Origin: Micropterix aruncella | Taxonomy: Eukaryota; Arthropoda; Insecta; Lepidoptera; Micropterigidae | Assembly: GCA_944548615.1 (NCBI GenBank) | Contig: OX155980.1 | Location: 43,932,948-43,996,947 of the forward strand | Direction of reading: 5' to 3' | DNA length: 64,000 nucleotides | Position numbers and translations under genes: made by a program | Part shown: one piece after another, positions 35,401 to 46,619 of the stretch | How positions within the stretch are numbered: the stretch's first letter is position 1 | Layout: each line of letters begins with the position of its first letter | The notes under the pieces: model-generated | The model's database searches: none | Told to the model about the DNA's origin: nothing | The model's input: the letters and a program-made list of their open reading frames with translations, nothing else

Positions 35401-36667
35401 TGAAAAAATCTAACGAATTTTATATTATGGGCATTCAAAGTTTATTATTAGGTTCGGAAGTCGGAAACTCTCAAAACTTTAGATTTTTCTATAATATCAG
35501 ACAAAGCTCAAAGTTCTGGTGTGATTTCTAAGAAGAAGTGATGTAGTAATAAAGTTATTTTGAAAGAATTTCATATAAAAAAATACCATAAGTAGTCACA
35601 AATTAAAAATTAAAAAAATTTTTTTTTACGAGAATACATACAATTTTTCTTGGCTGAATAAATAAATATTTTTTCCGTATTTTTGTATGCAAATAAGTAA
35701 AAAAAAAATATCGTTTTGGTAAAGCATTTAATAAAGAACATAACTGTATTTACAATTTTTGATATTTACAAAAACTGTATTTACAAAAAAATCGAAATGA
35801 TTTTATAGGCGAGTTTTTTCAGTTTGCCAATTTTGTAATATTTATTCATTATTATCTTAATTGTTTTACGAGATAAGGTTATAATGTTTTATATGTCAAA
35901 TTTCAATGCGATCATTTTTCTATTTATATTTTTTTAATACGATTAGTGGTTTATAAGTTATGATCGTTTTTCTCAAGGCCGTTGACTCGCGTCGATTTTT
36001 TGCGCGAATATGTCGCGCGCAAAAGTGATAGGTGAGTTTTTACCTCGCAACGTGAGGGGTTAAATTTATCTCACTTAACGTTAGTGACTCTGACATTAAT
36101 ATTGTTATGGATGGTGAAATAATAAAGTTTGTAAATTCTACAAAATTTCTAGGAATTACAATAGACTATAAACTTCAATGGGGTCCTCATATTGAATTAT
36201 TAGCTGGAAGACTTAGCTCGGCAGCGTTTGCGATACGTCAAATAAGGCAACTAACCGATGAAGCTACTGCCAGAACTGTCTATTTCAGCTACTTCCATAG
36301 TATATTGTCGTATGGTATTTTGCTCTGGGGTCTCGCAGCCGATATGCAAACGATATTTACTTTGCAGAAAAGAGCCATACGATCCATTTATTGTTTAAAC
36401 TCCCGAGCATCGCTAAAAGAGAAATTTAAAGAGATCAATATTCTGACGGTTTATAGTCAGTATATATTCGATAACATAATGTATGTTCGTAAAAACTTGC
36501 ACAGGTTCCGTAGGTTGGGTAACATTCAAAATAGGAACACCAGGTTCAAAAATAAACTAGCCATTACGGGCTCTAGGTTAGCAAAAGTGCGTAAATCTTT
36601 CATTGGAGACGGTGTTCGCTTTTATAACACTTTGCCTGAGGAACTAACCCCTTTTACCAGACACTAA
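32438..36667 (+). pseudogene. LINE ORF2: APE endonuclease and reverse transcriptase, interrupted
   Basis: ORF2 nicks target DNA and reverse-transcribes the LINE RNA. The endonuclease region runs from LVLAHQNIQGILGKFHEVE, DIFYVTEHWL and VCGDFNVNLL (about 32890) to SIKSDHLGQV (about 33090). The RT follows: LIPLFKSG and NYRPISILPVLS, then DLSKAFDCVVHDTLL, GVPQGSILGPFLFLIYINDL and the catalytic FADD at 34477-34488. At 34616 the TTAA-M element cuts the thumb region; the frame resumes at 36064 (FISLNVSDSDIN) and runs through KFVNSTKFLGITID and FTLQKRAIRSIY to 36667. If the insert and one TTAA are left out, the two halves share one frame. Independent damage includes a stop in the endonuclease (near 32676), frame changes near 33548 and 34200, and a stop near 33811. 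Confidence 0.88.
34616..36063 (+). mobile_element. TTAA-M copy B, inserted in LINE ORF2
   Basis: The 1440-bp body begins CCCGCTAGGCACTTAAC after TTAA (34616-34619) and ends AACGTGAGGGG before TTAA (36060-36063). From about position 100 of the element onward it is almost identical to copy A. The first ~100 bp differ clearly, and a stretch of about 10 bp near the right end (TTTTTGGGCGC-type in copy A) is missing here. It has no coding capacity. The insertion is an exact TTAA duplication. Confidence 0.92.
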
Positions 36668-36968
36668 ATTTAGAAAAATTGTTAAAGATACTTTGTGCTC
36701 TAACTAAAGGCTATTATAAAATTGAAGATTTTTTAAGCGATACATTGGTCTGGTCAAGTCGTTTTTGTGTAACATAGCTATGAAAACCATTTGTTTAATG
36801 TTTTTATTATTATTATTATTACTATTACTTAAAGCCATTGATTATATAGTGTAGTAATCAATGGTAAAGCCTACAAGCAAGGCATAAATGTCTAGAAATA
36901 TAAGACGTTCGGAAAGTACTATAAGTCTACTTCGAATAAAAATCTATCTAATCTAATCTAATCTAATA

Positions 36969-38653
36969 GGTAATAACATATAACCAATATGATACATACC
37001 TACCCACACTATGAGCGGCAAGAAACGCGGTACGAATCAGAGTTTATGAAGTATTTTTAAAGATGTTTTCACTGAAACAATAATGAGTTCATTAAAATAA
37101 AAAAAACTATTCATTAAATGAAACCTTATATGAAACCATTGTGAATTATAATGCAAACTCTAAATTTAGTATAATTATTGATTCCATTGAATAAAAATCA
37201 ATTTATATTATTTTAAAACAAGGTAAAACACTCGATACAACAGTAGGTATCCAGGTAAGGAACGAAAGGACCGTTGTTATCATTTGTATTTTTGTCAAGA
37301 TATTACTGCGTAAACCACCATCAGAAAAATCATAAATATATTTTATTATTTTTCTTGCTTTCCTAAAAATAAATATGGAAAGTAGATTTGTTGGTTGCGT
37401 CTATTTAAATTATATTTTAGTTGTAACGGAATTGTTAATAATCAATTAAAAAAGTAATACAATGCCACCAATTTGTCATCTATCGATTGAATGATCCATA
37501 TAGCAAAAATAAAAAGACAGTAATGCGAGCTGCCGCTGTATTTCTTTTATTCCTGTAGAGGAAATCCGCTGTGAAAATCGTACCAGGGTTTATTATTGAG
37601 AGTCCCACCTAACACGAAGTAAGCACTCCCAAAAACTTCAAATATTACATACTCGTCTGGGGGACAGTGAACTTAACAGATATAGACCAATCAATAACGA
37701 GGAGCATTGTTAGCGTATGGCGGTAGGCGTCACAGACTAACGTCCGTCGAAGCATTGCGTTCCACCGAAATATACATTGTTTTGACGTTGTGAATAAAAT
37801 ATGCAAGGAAAATAAATACTTCTAATACATTTTTAATTTTATAATTGTAATTCCTTTCTTTTGGGTTTTATTTACTTATTGTAATTAACCATTATGTGTC
37901 TGAGGAAGCACCCGGGGTCCTTTTTAGTTTTTAAAGTATATTTTCTTTTGGTTTGAAAATCGGGTTTGTAAGTTCGTGACATATCTAACCTTTATTATTG
38001 GCTCAAATTTGTTGTAGTTTTTTTTCCAATAGTACTATTTTGCCTAGTGGTAATTTCTTTTATTATTGAATAATTGTATAGCTTTTGTGGCGCTTTGTTA
38101 ATGGACAATTACTGTGATCTTCCCATTAAAAATCGCCGTTTAAAAATCACAATTTAAAAATATTGCAGTTTACTGGTAATATAAATAGCCTAAGCTAACC
38201 TAAAATATAATAGCCAAAGCCTTTGAAATAGAAACTCCTAACAGCTTAAATGACCTAAACTTTGCTTTTCCGAAAAAGGCCTTGACCGAGCGAAATCACC
38301 CGATGACGCCCCCATAGGGAGGCGCATTTGTCGAAAGTCGTCAAATAACAATTTTCATAGGACTGATTAGTATTATACCAACATGTGGTACCGTCGTATT
38401 CAGTGATGTTTCCTGAGTAGCAAAAATGACGTTTTCACTTTCTTAACCCATGATGTCATAGAGTGGCGACTCTTGGTTCAGGTTTGACGCTATGACGTCA
38501 CAGAAGTGGCGACTTTCGGATTAGGTTTTATATATTTACTCCATAACTACTTAATTGATTTAGATACGTGAGGTCTCAAATGTCAGGTATTTGCATGTTT
38601 AACAAGAAGTGCCTAGCAATTATAAGTATATGACTAATATTTAAAAAGAGATT
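36969..38653. other. AT-rich stretch, no recognised gene
   Basis: No gene is recognised between the LINE tail and the second solo LTR. A 42-bp tandem pair (38450-38529) is listed separately. Confidence 0.5.
38450..38529 (+). repeat. 42-bp tandem pair
   Basis: ATGATGTCATAGAGTGGCGAC (38450) and ATGACGTCACAGAAGTGGCGAC (38492), each continuing with a TT(GG/CGG)-AGGTTT phrase. The second copy contains TGACGTCA, a CRE-type palindrome, probably by chance. Confidence 0.7.
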
Positions 38654-39341
38654 TGTAGGGACTTCAGTACCTACATACAGTCAACAAAAGCATGACTAAC
38701 CAATTAATTCTGTAGAAATTCATAAACGCAAATACAATCGATTCTGCACGTGCACTGCTATTAAATTCCATCGAATTTCGGTAATTAATGCAGTCACAGG
38801 CGGTGAGTCATGCCAATTTCTCCAAATCAATCGGATTAACACACTTATTTCATCACTCCTTTCAGGATTGCGTCATGTATCAGGGTATATAAACCAGTAC
38901 ATTCGACCAATCAATTATTATTCCTCGAGTGATCATCTCCTAGTGAGAGCTTCTGTAGCTACGACTCTTCGTGAGCCGGTCAATGCATTAGCCAGTGCTA
39001 CCACCTCATCCTTCCCTCCTTATCGAGTTGAGTAGTTGAGGTCTGTCATTCCTGCAGACCCGAGCAAGTATCGAGGAGACACAGAATCTCTGATACAAAA
39101 GGTAACCTTTCCTTCCTCGCCGCGCTCCGCGATAAATATTCGGGAAAGTTATATTGGCTATATAGTACGATACGGCATAACATTCAAATCGCTGTAAATA
39201 AATTGTTAAATCGATATACCAGTAATAAATAAAAACTTCTGATAACAGAAATTGCATCTTATTACTGAGTAAAAGGACTTGTTGATACCCGGCTCTCACA
39301 ACGAATATCTTGGAGTCAGTGAGAGTCGGCCTTCCGTCACA
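38654..39341 (+). mobile_element. Second solo LTR of the same Gypsy-type family
   Basis: The LTR starts TGTAGGGACTTCAGTACCTACA (the same palindromic layout as the LTR at 28754) and ends GGCCTTCCGTCACA. A TATATAAA promoter lies near 38886 and AATAAA near 39225. The flanks GATT and GTTT are a possible 4-bp duplication with one mismatch. No internal sequence is adjacent. The colinear similarity to the LTR at 28754 is moderate, so it is a related but different subfamily. Confidence 0.75.
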
Positions 39342-39648
39342 GTTTTACGAAAAAGTAAATATTTATAAGTAAAAACTTTCTAGTAGTTAAAATCAAGCAA
39401 TTACGTGGCAGATATACGTATTAGAAATATTCAAACACAAAAATTATTGCTACATTCTTCAACTTTATTATACATTTCGAATTTTTGAAATTGCATGATA
39501 AAATAACTAATACGATCATTTTGGCGTCAACGCGGCGCGGACACCGCTCGTTCGCTCGACACGACCGCCGCGCCGGCTGATAGACTCTCTCAATTCCAAA
39601 AACATACTGGCACCTTTGATTTGACTTCGATTTGTATATATTTGCGAG

Positions 39649-41054
39649 TTAACCCCTCCTCTCGCAAAGTAAAAATTCAGCTATCACTTTTGCGCGCGAC
39701 ATACTCGCGCGAAAAATCGACGCGAGTCGACGACCTTGATACAAACGACCATAACTTATAAACCACTACACCGATTATAAAAAGAATAACTGTAAAATGA
39801 CCGCATTAAAATTGTAAATATAAAACATTATAACTTTATCTCGTAAAACAATTAAGATAATAATGAATAAATATTACAAAATTGGCGAACTGAAAAAACT
39901 CGCCTATAAAATCATTTCGATTTTTTTGTCACAAAATACGTAAAATATGCAAAAATTGTAAATATAGTTATGTTCTTTATTAAATGCTTTACCAAAACCA
40001 TATTTTTTTTGACTTATTTGGATACAAAAATATTTATTTATTCAGCCAAGAAAAATTTTATGTATTCTCGTAAAAAAAAAAAAAAATGTTTTTAAATTGT
40101 GACTACTTATGGTATTTTTTTATATGAAATTCTTTCAAAATAACTTTATTACTACATCACACTTCTTAGAAATCACACCAGAACTTTGAGCTTTGTCTGA
40201 TATTACAGAAAAATCTAAAGTTTTGAGAGTTTCCGTCCAAAACTTAATAATAAACTTTGAATGCTCATAATATAAAATTCGTTAGATTTTTTCAATTGTA
40301 TTGTCTCATTATAAACTTATTATATGTCTAATAACTAATTACTATACTCCAAAGAGTCACATTTCATCGAACAACTATGGAAAATCGCACTTTATTCTGT
40401 CATAGTAATTATCAAAACAAGTTTCTTTGCGCGATTCATATTACAAAACAAGATATAATGTTCAAAATACGCCTAATTATGTGATAACTTAGGATGTAAT
40501 TGAAGCAATACTTATTTTGTTAGTAAATTAAAGTGACATTACGTCATATTTCGCAATATATCGGGATATTTCATAAACATTACAAAATAATAACAACCAT
40601 TTTTTCGCGAGCCGTTTGTTGTCGCCGAAGTGTTTTCTTTAAAAATTCGTGAAAAACAGCAAATGGACTATCTCAAATGACTAATACTCATTCAGAAACT
40701 ACTTAAAATGCAAATTACTCACTGTTTTCCGGTAACAAACACTCAAACACTGCACACACACTCTTTTTATCACCAATTTCGCGGAGCCGTACGCGGCCGT
40801 GCGATTTGCCGACGGACACTGGGCGTTTGACGTCTATGCTCACTTTTTGAATCGTTGTTCGATATTGCCACACGGAAATCTTGAATTAAAGATATTTTGG
40901 CCATATCGTTGCGCCCTCAGAAAGCATATAGTACGACGTTTCGAATCGTAAATTGCATTTTTCGCAGCGGCGAGCGCTTGGTCCGGTAGCGGACGTTACG
41001 GAGTTTAGGCGGCCGACATTTATGTCCTGTAGGGGATGTTACGTAGCGAGCGGG
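39649..41054 (-). mobile_element. TTAA-M copy C, reversed and more diverged
   Basis: The element starts TTAA then CCCCTCCTCTCGC (the complement of the right end of copies A and B) and ends GTTACGTAGCGAGCGGG at 41054, the complement of their left end. The body aligns throughout with many substitutions. The TTAA expected after 41054 is replaced by GTCT, so that flank has mutated or been rearranged. Confidence 0.85.
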
Positions 41055-41159
41055 GTCTATTTAATAGTATATACTGAGACAGCTAGAATGGAATTTCTAT
41101 ATTATGTAATAGAAATAATTTAGAATATATTAGAGCTAATTTCTACAGCCCCTTAAAGA

Positions 41160-41640
41160 AAGTTAAGTCGAGGACATTCAAGCACTTGCTTACTTTAAAT
41201 TACAGGAAAAAAACAACGAGAGAGACATTACTATAGAATCAAATGTGTTAGTTCGTCAGATGTTTTCTGATGAGAAGAGTCGGCGTGTAATTGATCTTAA
41301 AAAAAAATACAAAATGCGCTGCGCGATCCACCTTCATCGTTATTTGATAATAATGGAGTACTTAGGTAAGCTACGAAAGCATTTTTAACTAACGTATTAC
41401 AACACAAGGAAAATATTTTAGACAAATTAAGTAATAACCATAAATTATTACTGCGACTTTGATCGACGGCCAAGTATTGATTCAGGCTATTGGGAAACCT
41501 TTTGTCGATCTCAGCGACGTATTTTTACGAGCTGTCACGTTAGATTTTAAGCAAAACGAATGCCAATGTATTCTTGTCCTGTTTAATCGCTACAAAAAAG
41601 CATCAATCACGATATGGAGCACGATCAAAATGTATATCCA
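41160..41640 (+). pseudogene. Relic of a multi-copy invertebrate protein, function unknown
   Basis: One frame (about 41165-41390) reads VEDIQALAYFKLQEKNNERD and SNVLVRQMFSDEKSRRVIDL. A shifted frame (41459-41625) reads IDGQVLIQAIGKPFVDLSD, VFLRAVTLDF and VLFNRYKKASI. The DGxxLVQAIGKP...DLxDVF...FDRY pattern is one I associate with large, repetitive, uncharacterised invertebrate protein families. I do not know a function and assign none. It lies just downstream of TTAA-M copy C but shows no link to it. Confidence 0.4.
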
Positions 41641-42318
41641 TTTATATAGAATTATATCAATTTATATCCAAAATTAATGGTATTTTAAAAACGTGAGGAT
41701 AAATATTTCTTCTCCTAAATAACATTATTTTTATTTATTTTAAGTACAGCGTTTATATTCACAGATTAGGTCTACAGAAAAGTATCTAAATTCATTGAAG
41801 GTAATCAATCACATGAAACACTAATTTCTGTGGTTTTATACCTGTAAATATAGCCGTTATATCAGCGCTACCTCGACCGACGGCACCACGATCGCTCTTA
41901 GAACATTTATTGATAGTTCATATTCTTCAGCTTATTTATTGACAAGGACCAAACTCTACTTAGGTGATTCAATTAGCACCCCAGTTTTTTACCAAGCGCT
42001 TGGTTGAAACTTCGAGCCTTACAGCCAATAAAGGGAAAATAATTATATAACACCGCTCAATCCGAATTCGAAGCGCCATACTCAGCGCATTCGAAGCTCT
42101 GATTGCACAGTAATAAAGTAAAAGCTTTGTCATACGAGTAAACGAACTTAATTAACGCGTACTCGAATTTAATGTTACAAGCTGTACCTATACGTACCTG
42201 TAGCTCCACTCGCGTTAAAGCCTCTGTGTTATTAAATTTTGTTGCGTATTTCTTCTGATTATGTACGAGTAGGTATAGAGCATTTCACAAAGCATTTTGT
42301 AATGTAAGGCAAATGATA
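41641..42318. other. No recognised gene
   Basis: Intergenic sequence leading to the hAT target site TACCTATG (42319-42326). Confidence 0.5.
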
Positions 42319-42483
42319 TACCTATGCAGTGGCGGATCCAGGGGGGGGGGCTAAGGGGCTGAAGCCCCCCCCAAAACATAAATAAACAAAACTTGCAGAT
42401 TTGTTACTGAACTGTTTATTAAATATCTGTTAGTTCAGCTCAAAATTTAGAGACAGCTCCAAAAAATTCTACATATCTAAGTA

Positions 42484-44083
42484 AAACAACCCAGAATCAG
42501 CTGATTGAATGTTGCCATACTCTAATTATGAAAAATATAATTAAAAAAAGTGAAAGGAGCAAAATATTATGCTGTACATGGCGACGAAAAAACAGATGCT
42601 AGTGGTACAGAGCAACTGAGTATATGCATCAGGTACTTGGATATACAAAAGAGCACAATACATGAAGAGTTCATGTGCTTTTTATCTGCAGTTGACTTGA
42701 GTAGTGCTGCTTTGAGCGATCAGATTCTTCAAAGATGGAGGTTATGATGGAGGTTCCAATATGTCTGGAAAGTTGAATGGTGTACAACCCCGCCTAAATC
42801 AGGTTCAACCGCTTGCTGTTTACATTCATTGCGCAGCACATAAACTAAACTTGGCTATCTTGAAAGCCTGTAGCTTGCCGAGTATTCCCAATATGATGGG
42901 AGTTGTAGGTAGTGTAACTAATTTTGTGCGAGAGTCAGCAAAAAGGTCGGAACTTATCAAACGAGCTATTCTCGAAATACAACCGGAGGAGAAAAGAGTA
43001 AAATTAAAGGGCCTCAGTGCCACGCGTTGGCTTGAAAGGCATGATGCACTTCTTCAATTTAAAGAGCTGTTTGAGTCTATTGTACAGTTCTTTGAGGAAA
43101 TAGACAGAATATCTCCATCATTATAAAGTGCAGGACTTCTCGTATCAATTCTACGATTCGATTTAGTCTTATCTCTGACAGTAACCGCTGCTGTGTTTGA
43201 AATTACTGTATCATTCTCACGACAACTACAGACTGTCACTTTAGACCTCCACCTATGCTACGAGATGGTAGAAATGGTAATAAAAACACTGGAAAGGTAC
43301 AAAGAAAAAAAATTAAAGAAAGTTTTCAAGGGGTGTGTCGTCTTGTAGAATCTCTGGACATTCCAATACAAGTACCTAGAATGGTAAAACGGTCACTTCA
43401 ACTCTCAAATATTGAGGCCTCTGATGTAAAGGAATACTACAGGTAAGGCAAATATTAATCAAATTAAATACCCACTGTATCTCATTTCAATTGCTTGATA
43501 CAGTTTTTCGTTCATTTTATAAAATCAGTTTTTTTTGTAAAATAGCATCTGTTTTTTTTTCAGACTAAATATATACCTTCCTTTCATTGATTTCATTGAG
43601 TTTTTCGAAATATGTTCATTCTTCGATTATTGACTTATTCACACTTATTCCTAGTTCCATTGTGAAGACAACCAATCTTACAGCCGTAGTAGCAGCTGCA
43701 CGCGTATACAGTTGTGACTTGCTTCATCCGCTTTTTTTGTCGGGGGAAATCATTTTATGGAAGAAACTTTGGTGTAGCAGGGAACACCTTCCGGAAACAG
43801 CAGCAGAGGTGTATCAGGAGGCGAATGAGTTCTTCCCAAATGTAAAAATACTTTTAAAACTTCTTGCTACTATACCAGTGTCTACTTGCAGCGTTGAGAG
43901 GAGCTTCTCATCACTAAAACATATAAAAACTTACCTTCGAAAGACGATGACAGAAAAGCACCTGAATGGTTTAGCTACTATATGTATACATAGGGACATA
44001 TCGAAATGTTTACATGCTGAAGAAGTTGCGGAAGAATTCGGACAAAAGTATCCTCGGAGACTAGCAATGTCCATTGAAAAATA
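42484..44083 (+). pseudogene. hAT transposase (ZNF862-like), intron-containing, frameshifted
   Basis: The enzyme would cut and paste the element. Visible blocks, in order, are QLIECCHTLIMKNIIKK (about 42496), YYAVHGDEKTDASG (42568; D is a candidate catalytic acid), GYDGGSNMSGKLNGVQ (about 42742), IHCAAHKLNLAILKAC (about 42826; the CxxH-type motif typical of hAT), GLSATRWLERHDALLQF (about 43011), then SFSRQLQTVTLDL (about 43212). A likely intron lies at 43443-43563 (donor GTAAGG, acceptor T-run then CAG). The C-terminal dimerisation region follows: LLKLLATIPVSTCSVERSFS (about 43850) and LNGLATICIHRDI. Frame changes near 42545, 42740, 43125-43255 and 43590 prevent a full product. The N-terminal zinc-finger part is missing: the TIR lies only about 160 bp upstream. 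Confidence 0.88.
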
Positions 44084-44159
44084 AAACTAATGGTTCTTAC
44101 GAGTAGCATTGTTTTTTATCATAATTTTCTGATAAACTTAGTAGAGCAATAAAACGGGC

Positions 44160-44345
44160 CGGCTCACTCAGTCTAAAGCTCACTCGCTCTAAAATCGATA
44201 TCGGCTCAGTCGCTCTAAAATGCAGTGAGAATAATTTTAGAGCGAATGAGCTTTAGACTGAGTGATCCTCCGTTAAAATATTGAAAAATGACAAATCGGC
44301 TCACTCAGTATAAAAAGTAGCAAGTCGGATCAGTCAGTCTAAAAT
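44160..44345. repeat. Palindromic cluster of CGGCTCACTCAGTCTAAA units
   Basis: The arms 44163-44195 and 44234-44266 are reverse complements over 33 bp with two mismatches. Further copies of the unit (CGGCTCAGTCGCTCTAAAA near 44202, CGGCTCACTCAGTATAAAA near 44300, CGGATCAGTCAGTCTAAAA near 44325) make a small cluster inside the hAT element. Confidence 0.88.
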
Positions 44346-46361
44346 GTAGCAACCGGTGAATTATAACAGCCTGTCAGCTACCGAAAAATAGCGGTCTGCG
44401 GATTGTTGCCAGTTTTCCTCTTTTGTTTCGCGTTATTTGAATGGATAATTACAAAATAATTAATGTTATGCAGCAGGCGTATTTTATACTTGTTACTTTT
44501 TAAGATTTGCGAGTACACTTTTTATGCTACGTTCACTGCACTTTTCACGACGTTGTCGTTTGTGCTACGGAGCGCAACGTTCCTTAAAACGGATTTGACA
44601 TTCTTGACCTAAATTTGCAAGCCTCGAAGTGTAAAATATAGCAAAAAAAATGCATGACTACACGTTGACCTGTCTTCTGCCTACATTACAACAAAACCTT
44701 ACAAATTGTGAAAAAATATAAGCGGATATATTTGAGAAAGTTTCAAACTCGCATCATATTGTATATCAAATCGCGTCACTTGTACAAATAAAGTGAATAG
44801 CAAGTCAGGTACATATGCAATAGAGACGATTTCCACGTACCTAACGATCACATTCTCGAAGACAGAACGAAACGGAGGCCCTCGAATATTTTATTGGAAA
44901 AGATCTGAAATTCCCCCACAGTATTGCCGCCTGCGCTCTTCCAATTGTATTTTGAATCCATTGCTAAACCCATTACAAAATTTGCTCTGCTCACGACGGC
45001 GTATGTCTGAACCCATTATTACGTTAACGTAAAAAATAAAGTCAGCCAATATTTCGCTGTTGCAAAGACCAGTGTCAGTGTACCTTGTCATATCAAACAG
45101 GAAATATTTTTGAGAACTTATATCAAGTACAAAAAATAAGAAACAATAAACCCAGAGAAAAATTACTGGTAAATATAACAAAATATTGCCCGAGGCATAT
45201 TCCTTCCAAAACTAAAGTGGTGGTGCATCATTTCACTATCTTCATCGCCACTCATGTAGTGCTATGTATGTATGGTGCGAAGCAGAGGGGAATTTACATC
45301 AGGAAAACATATTGGCTCCCTATATGGTTAGTAATGGCAGCTTACAGCTTATAGTACGTAATAAAATTGTTTTAATTCAGCAAATGAACAAAGTTCTGCT
45401 AAATAATATTCGAAAATAATTTTAAAAATAAATGCAGATAATTCGAATACAGTTTAGTCTCAGCTTCAGAGTAGACATCAAACCTTTTCTCCGGAGCAAC
45501 AAAACACCTGTACGGTGTTTAGTAACAAACACTAAGTACGGTGTTTAGTAATAATATTTGTTTTAAAACGTCCAATATTGAATAAAAGGTTTCTAATTAA
45601 ATTTTACAAAGTGTACAACTGAACTATAAATCGTACTATTGTACTGAAATATAAATAGCACTGTTAAATATTTATTTTTTTTCTCTCCTGCATAGTTGAC
45701 TTGTAATAAGATGTTTGCAAATTTGGGAACGATATCACTCAATTACTCTTAGCCATTTTGTTTTAAATGGATTAATGCTTCGATACGGAATATATGCACA
45801 TGCTCGAACGCGGAATATATGCATTATAGGAACCTTTCTCAAAAAGAAAACGCTATTCAACCATTGTAATGCTAAATCTGATAAAAAAAAATCCTCGGGA
45901 CACGCAATATTTCCAGACAAAAAAAACCTTAATTTACATAGAAAAATGTTTTTTAGGTTTCTGCTTTTAAAAAACTAATATCTCCGCCATATTACTTTAA
46001 AAAACAACCTACCAAAACTCATGGGGACGTTTCATTGAATGCCTATATCTCGCTATGTATTGAGGCGAATAGATTATTGCAGATTCGGAAGCAGCGCTGA
46101 CGTTAAAAAAATAATAATCAATACAACAGGTTCCTATAACGCAATAATACCTCGAACGCAACTCCATACCAAATAATTTGACCAACACTACCCATACCAA
46201 ATAATTTGAAGTTAGCCTAGGTGCAATGGACCTGTTCAATACCGATTTTACAAAAAAAAAAAAGTCATCTGTCAGTTTCACCCCAGTGAGGTTATAACAG
46301 CTAAAATTTTCTTTTTAGTTTATTCTTTTCTAGCTAATACCTAATAAACCTGAATGAAAAG
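44346..46361. other. Non-transposase interior of the hAT element
   Basis: No recognised domain. It holds short direct repeats, for example ACGGTGTTTAGTAA twice near 45515-45550, CGGAATATATGCA twice near 45785-45825, and CATACCAAATAATTTGA twice near 46166 and 46193. An ATG at 44441 opens a 20-codon frame (MDNYKIINVMQQ...) that I do not regard as a gene. Confidence 0.5.
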
Positions 46362-46619
46362 ATGGCTGATTCTTTTTTCGAAACTTACGATCCAGCGATG
46401 GCTGCACAGCTAAAATGTAAAAAACCAGGTGTTCGGCATGAAAAAGGTAAACAAAGCGACTTTAATAACACACGTAGTCTTTATTAATATTCATGTTTTA
46501 TTTTTGTTTTAGAGCAAGAAAAGGATACACTGAAGAATTCAACTATCATAGCAGACCTATTTAGTCACAAAATTATATATTCTTACAAATGGCAGTCAAG
46601 TCTACACATCAGTCTTTAA
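46362..46619 (+). CDS. Possible two-exon 63-aa reading frame inside the hAT element
   Basis: Exon 1 (46362-46446) encodes MADSFFETYDPAMAAQLKCK then a short basic tail. A donor GTAAAC follows at 46447, and a T-rich acceptor ending TTTTAG lies at 46511-46512. The 66-base intron contains in-frame stops. Joining the exons keeps one frame through EQEKDTLKNSTIIADLF to a stop at 46617-46619. No domain is recognised and it has no resemblance to hAT transposases. It could be the first exons of a longer accessory gene, a captured host fragment, or chance: short AT-rich introns are easy to find. Only the junction frame and plausible splice sites support it. Confidence 0.3.

Larger units (their letters stand above)
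30800..36968 (+). mobile_element. CR1-like LINE, nearly full length, split by TTAA-M copy B
   Basis: The order is ORF1 (coiled coil plus hydrolase-like region), ORF2 (endonuclease plus reverse transcriptase), a 3' UTR and an (ATCTA)n-type tail (36942-36968). A 1.44-kb TTAA element interrupts ORF2 at 34616-36063. Excluding that insert the LINE is about 4.7 kb. Multiple stops and frameshifts mark it as dead. ORF1 with an esterase-like domain and ORF2 with an APE-type endonuclease fit the CR1 superclade (CR1, Daphne, Rex1); the exact clade is not decidable by eye. Confidence 0.85.

Noticed and set aside
38492..38510. TGACGTCA as a functional CRE site
   Set aside because: Single site in a diverged tandem pair, and the sister unit lacks it.
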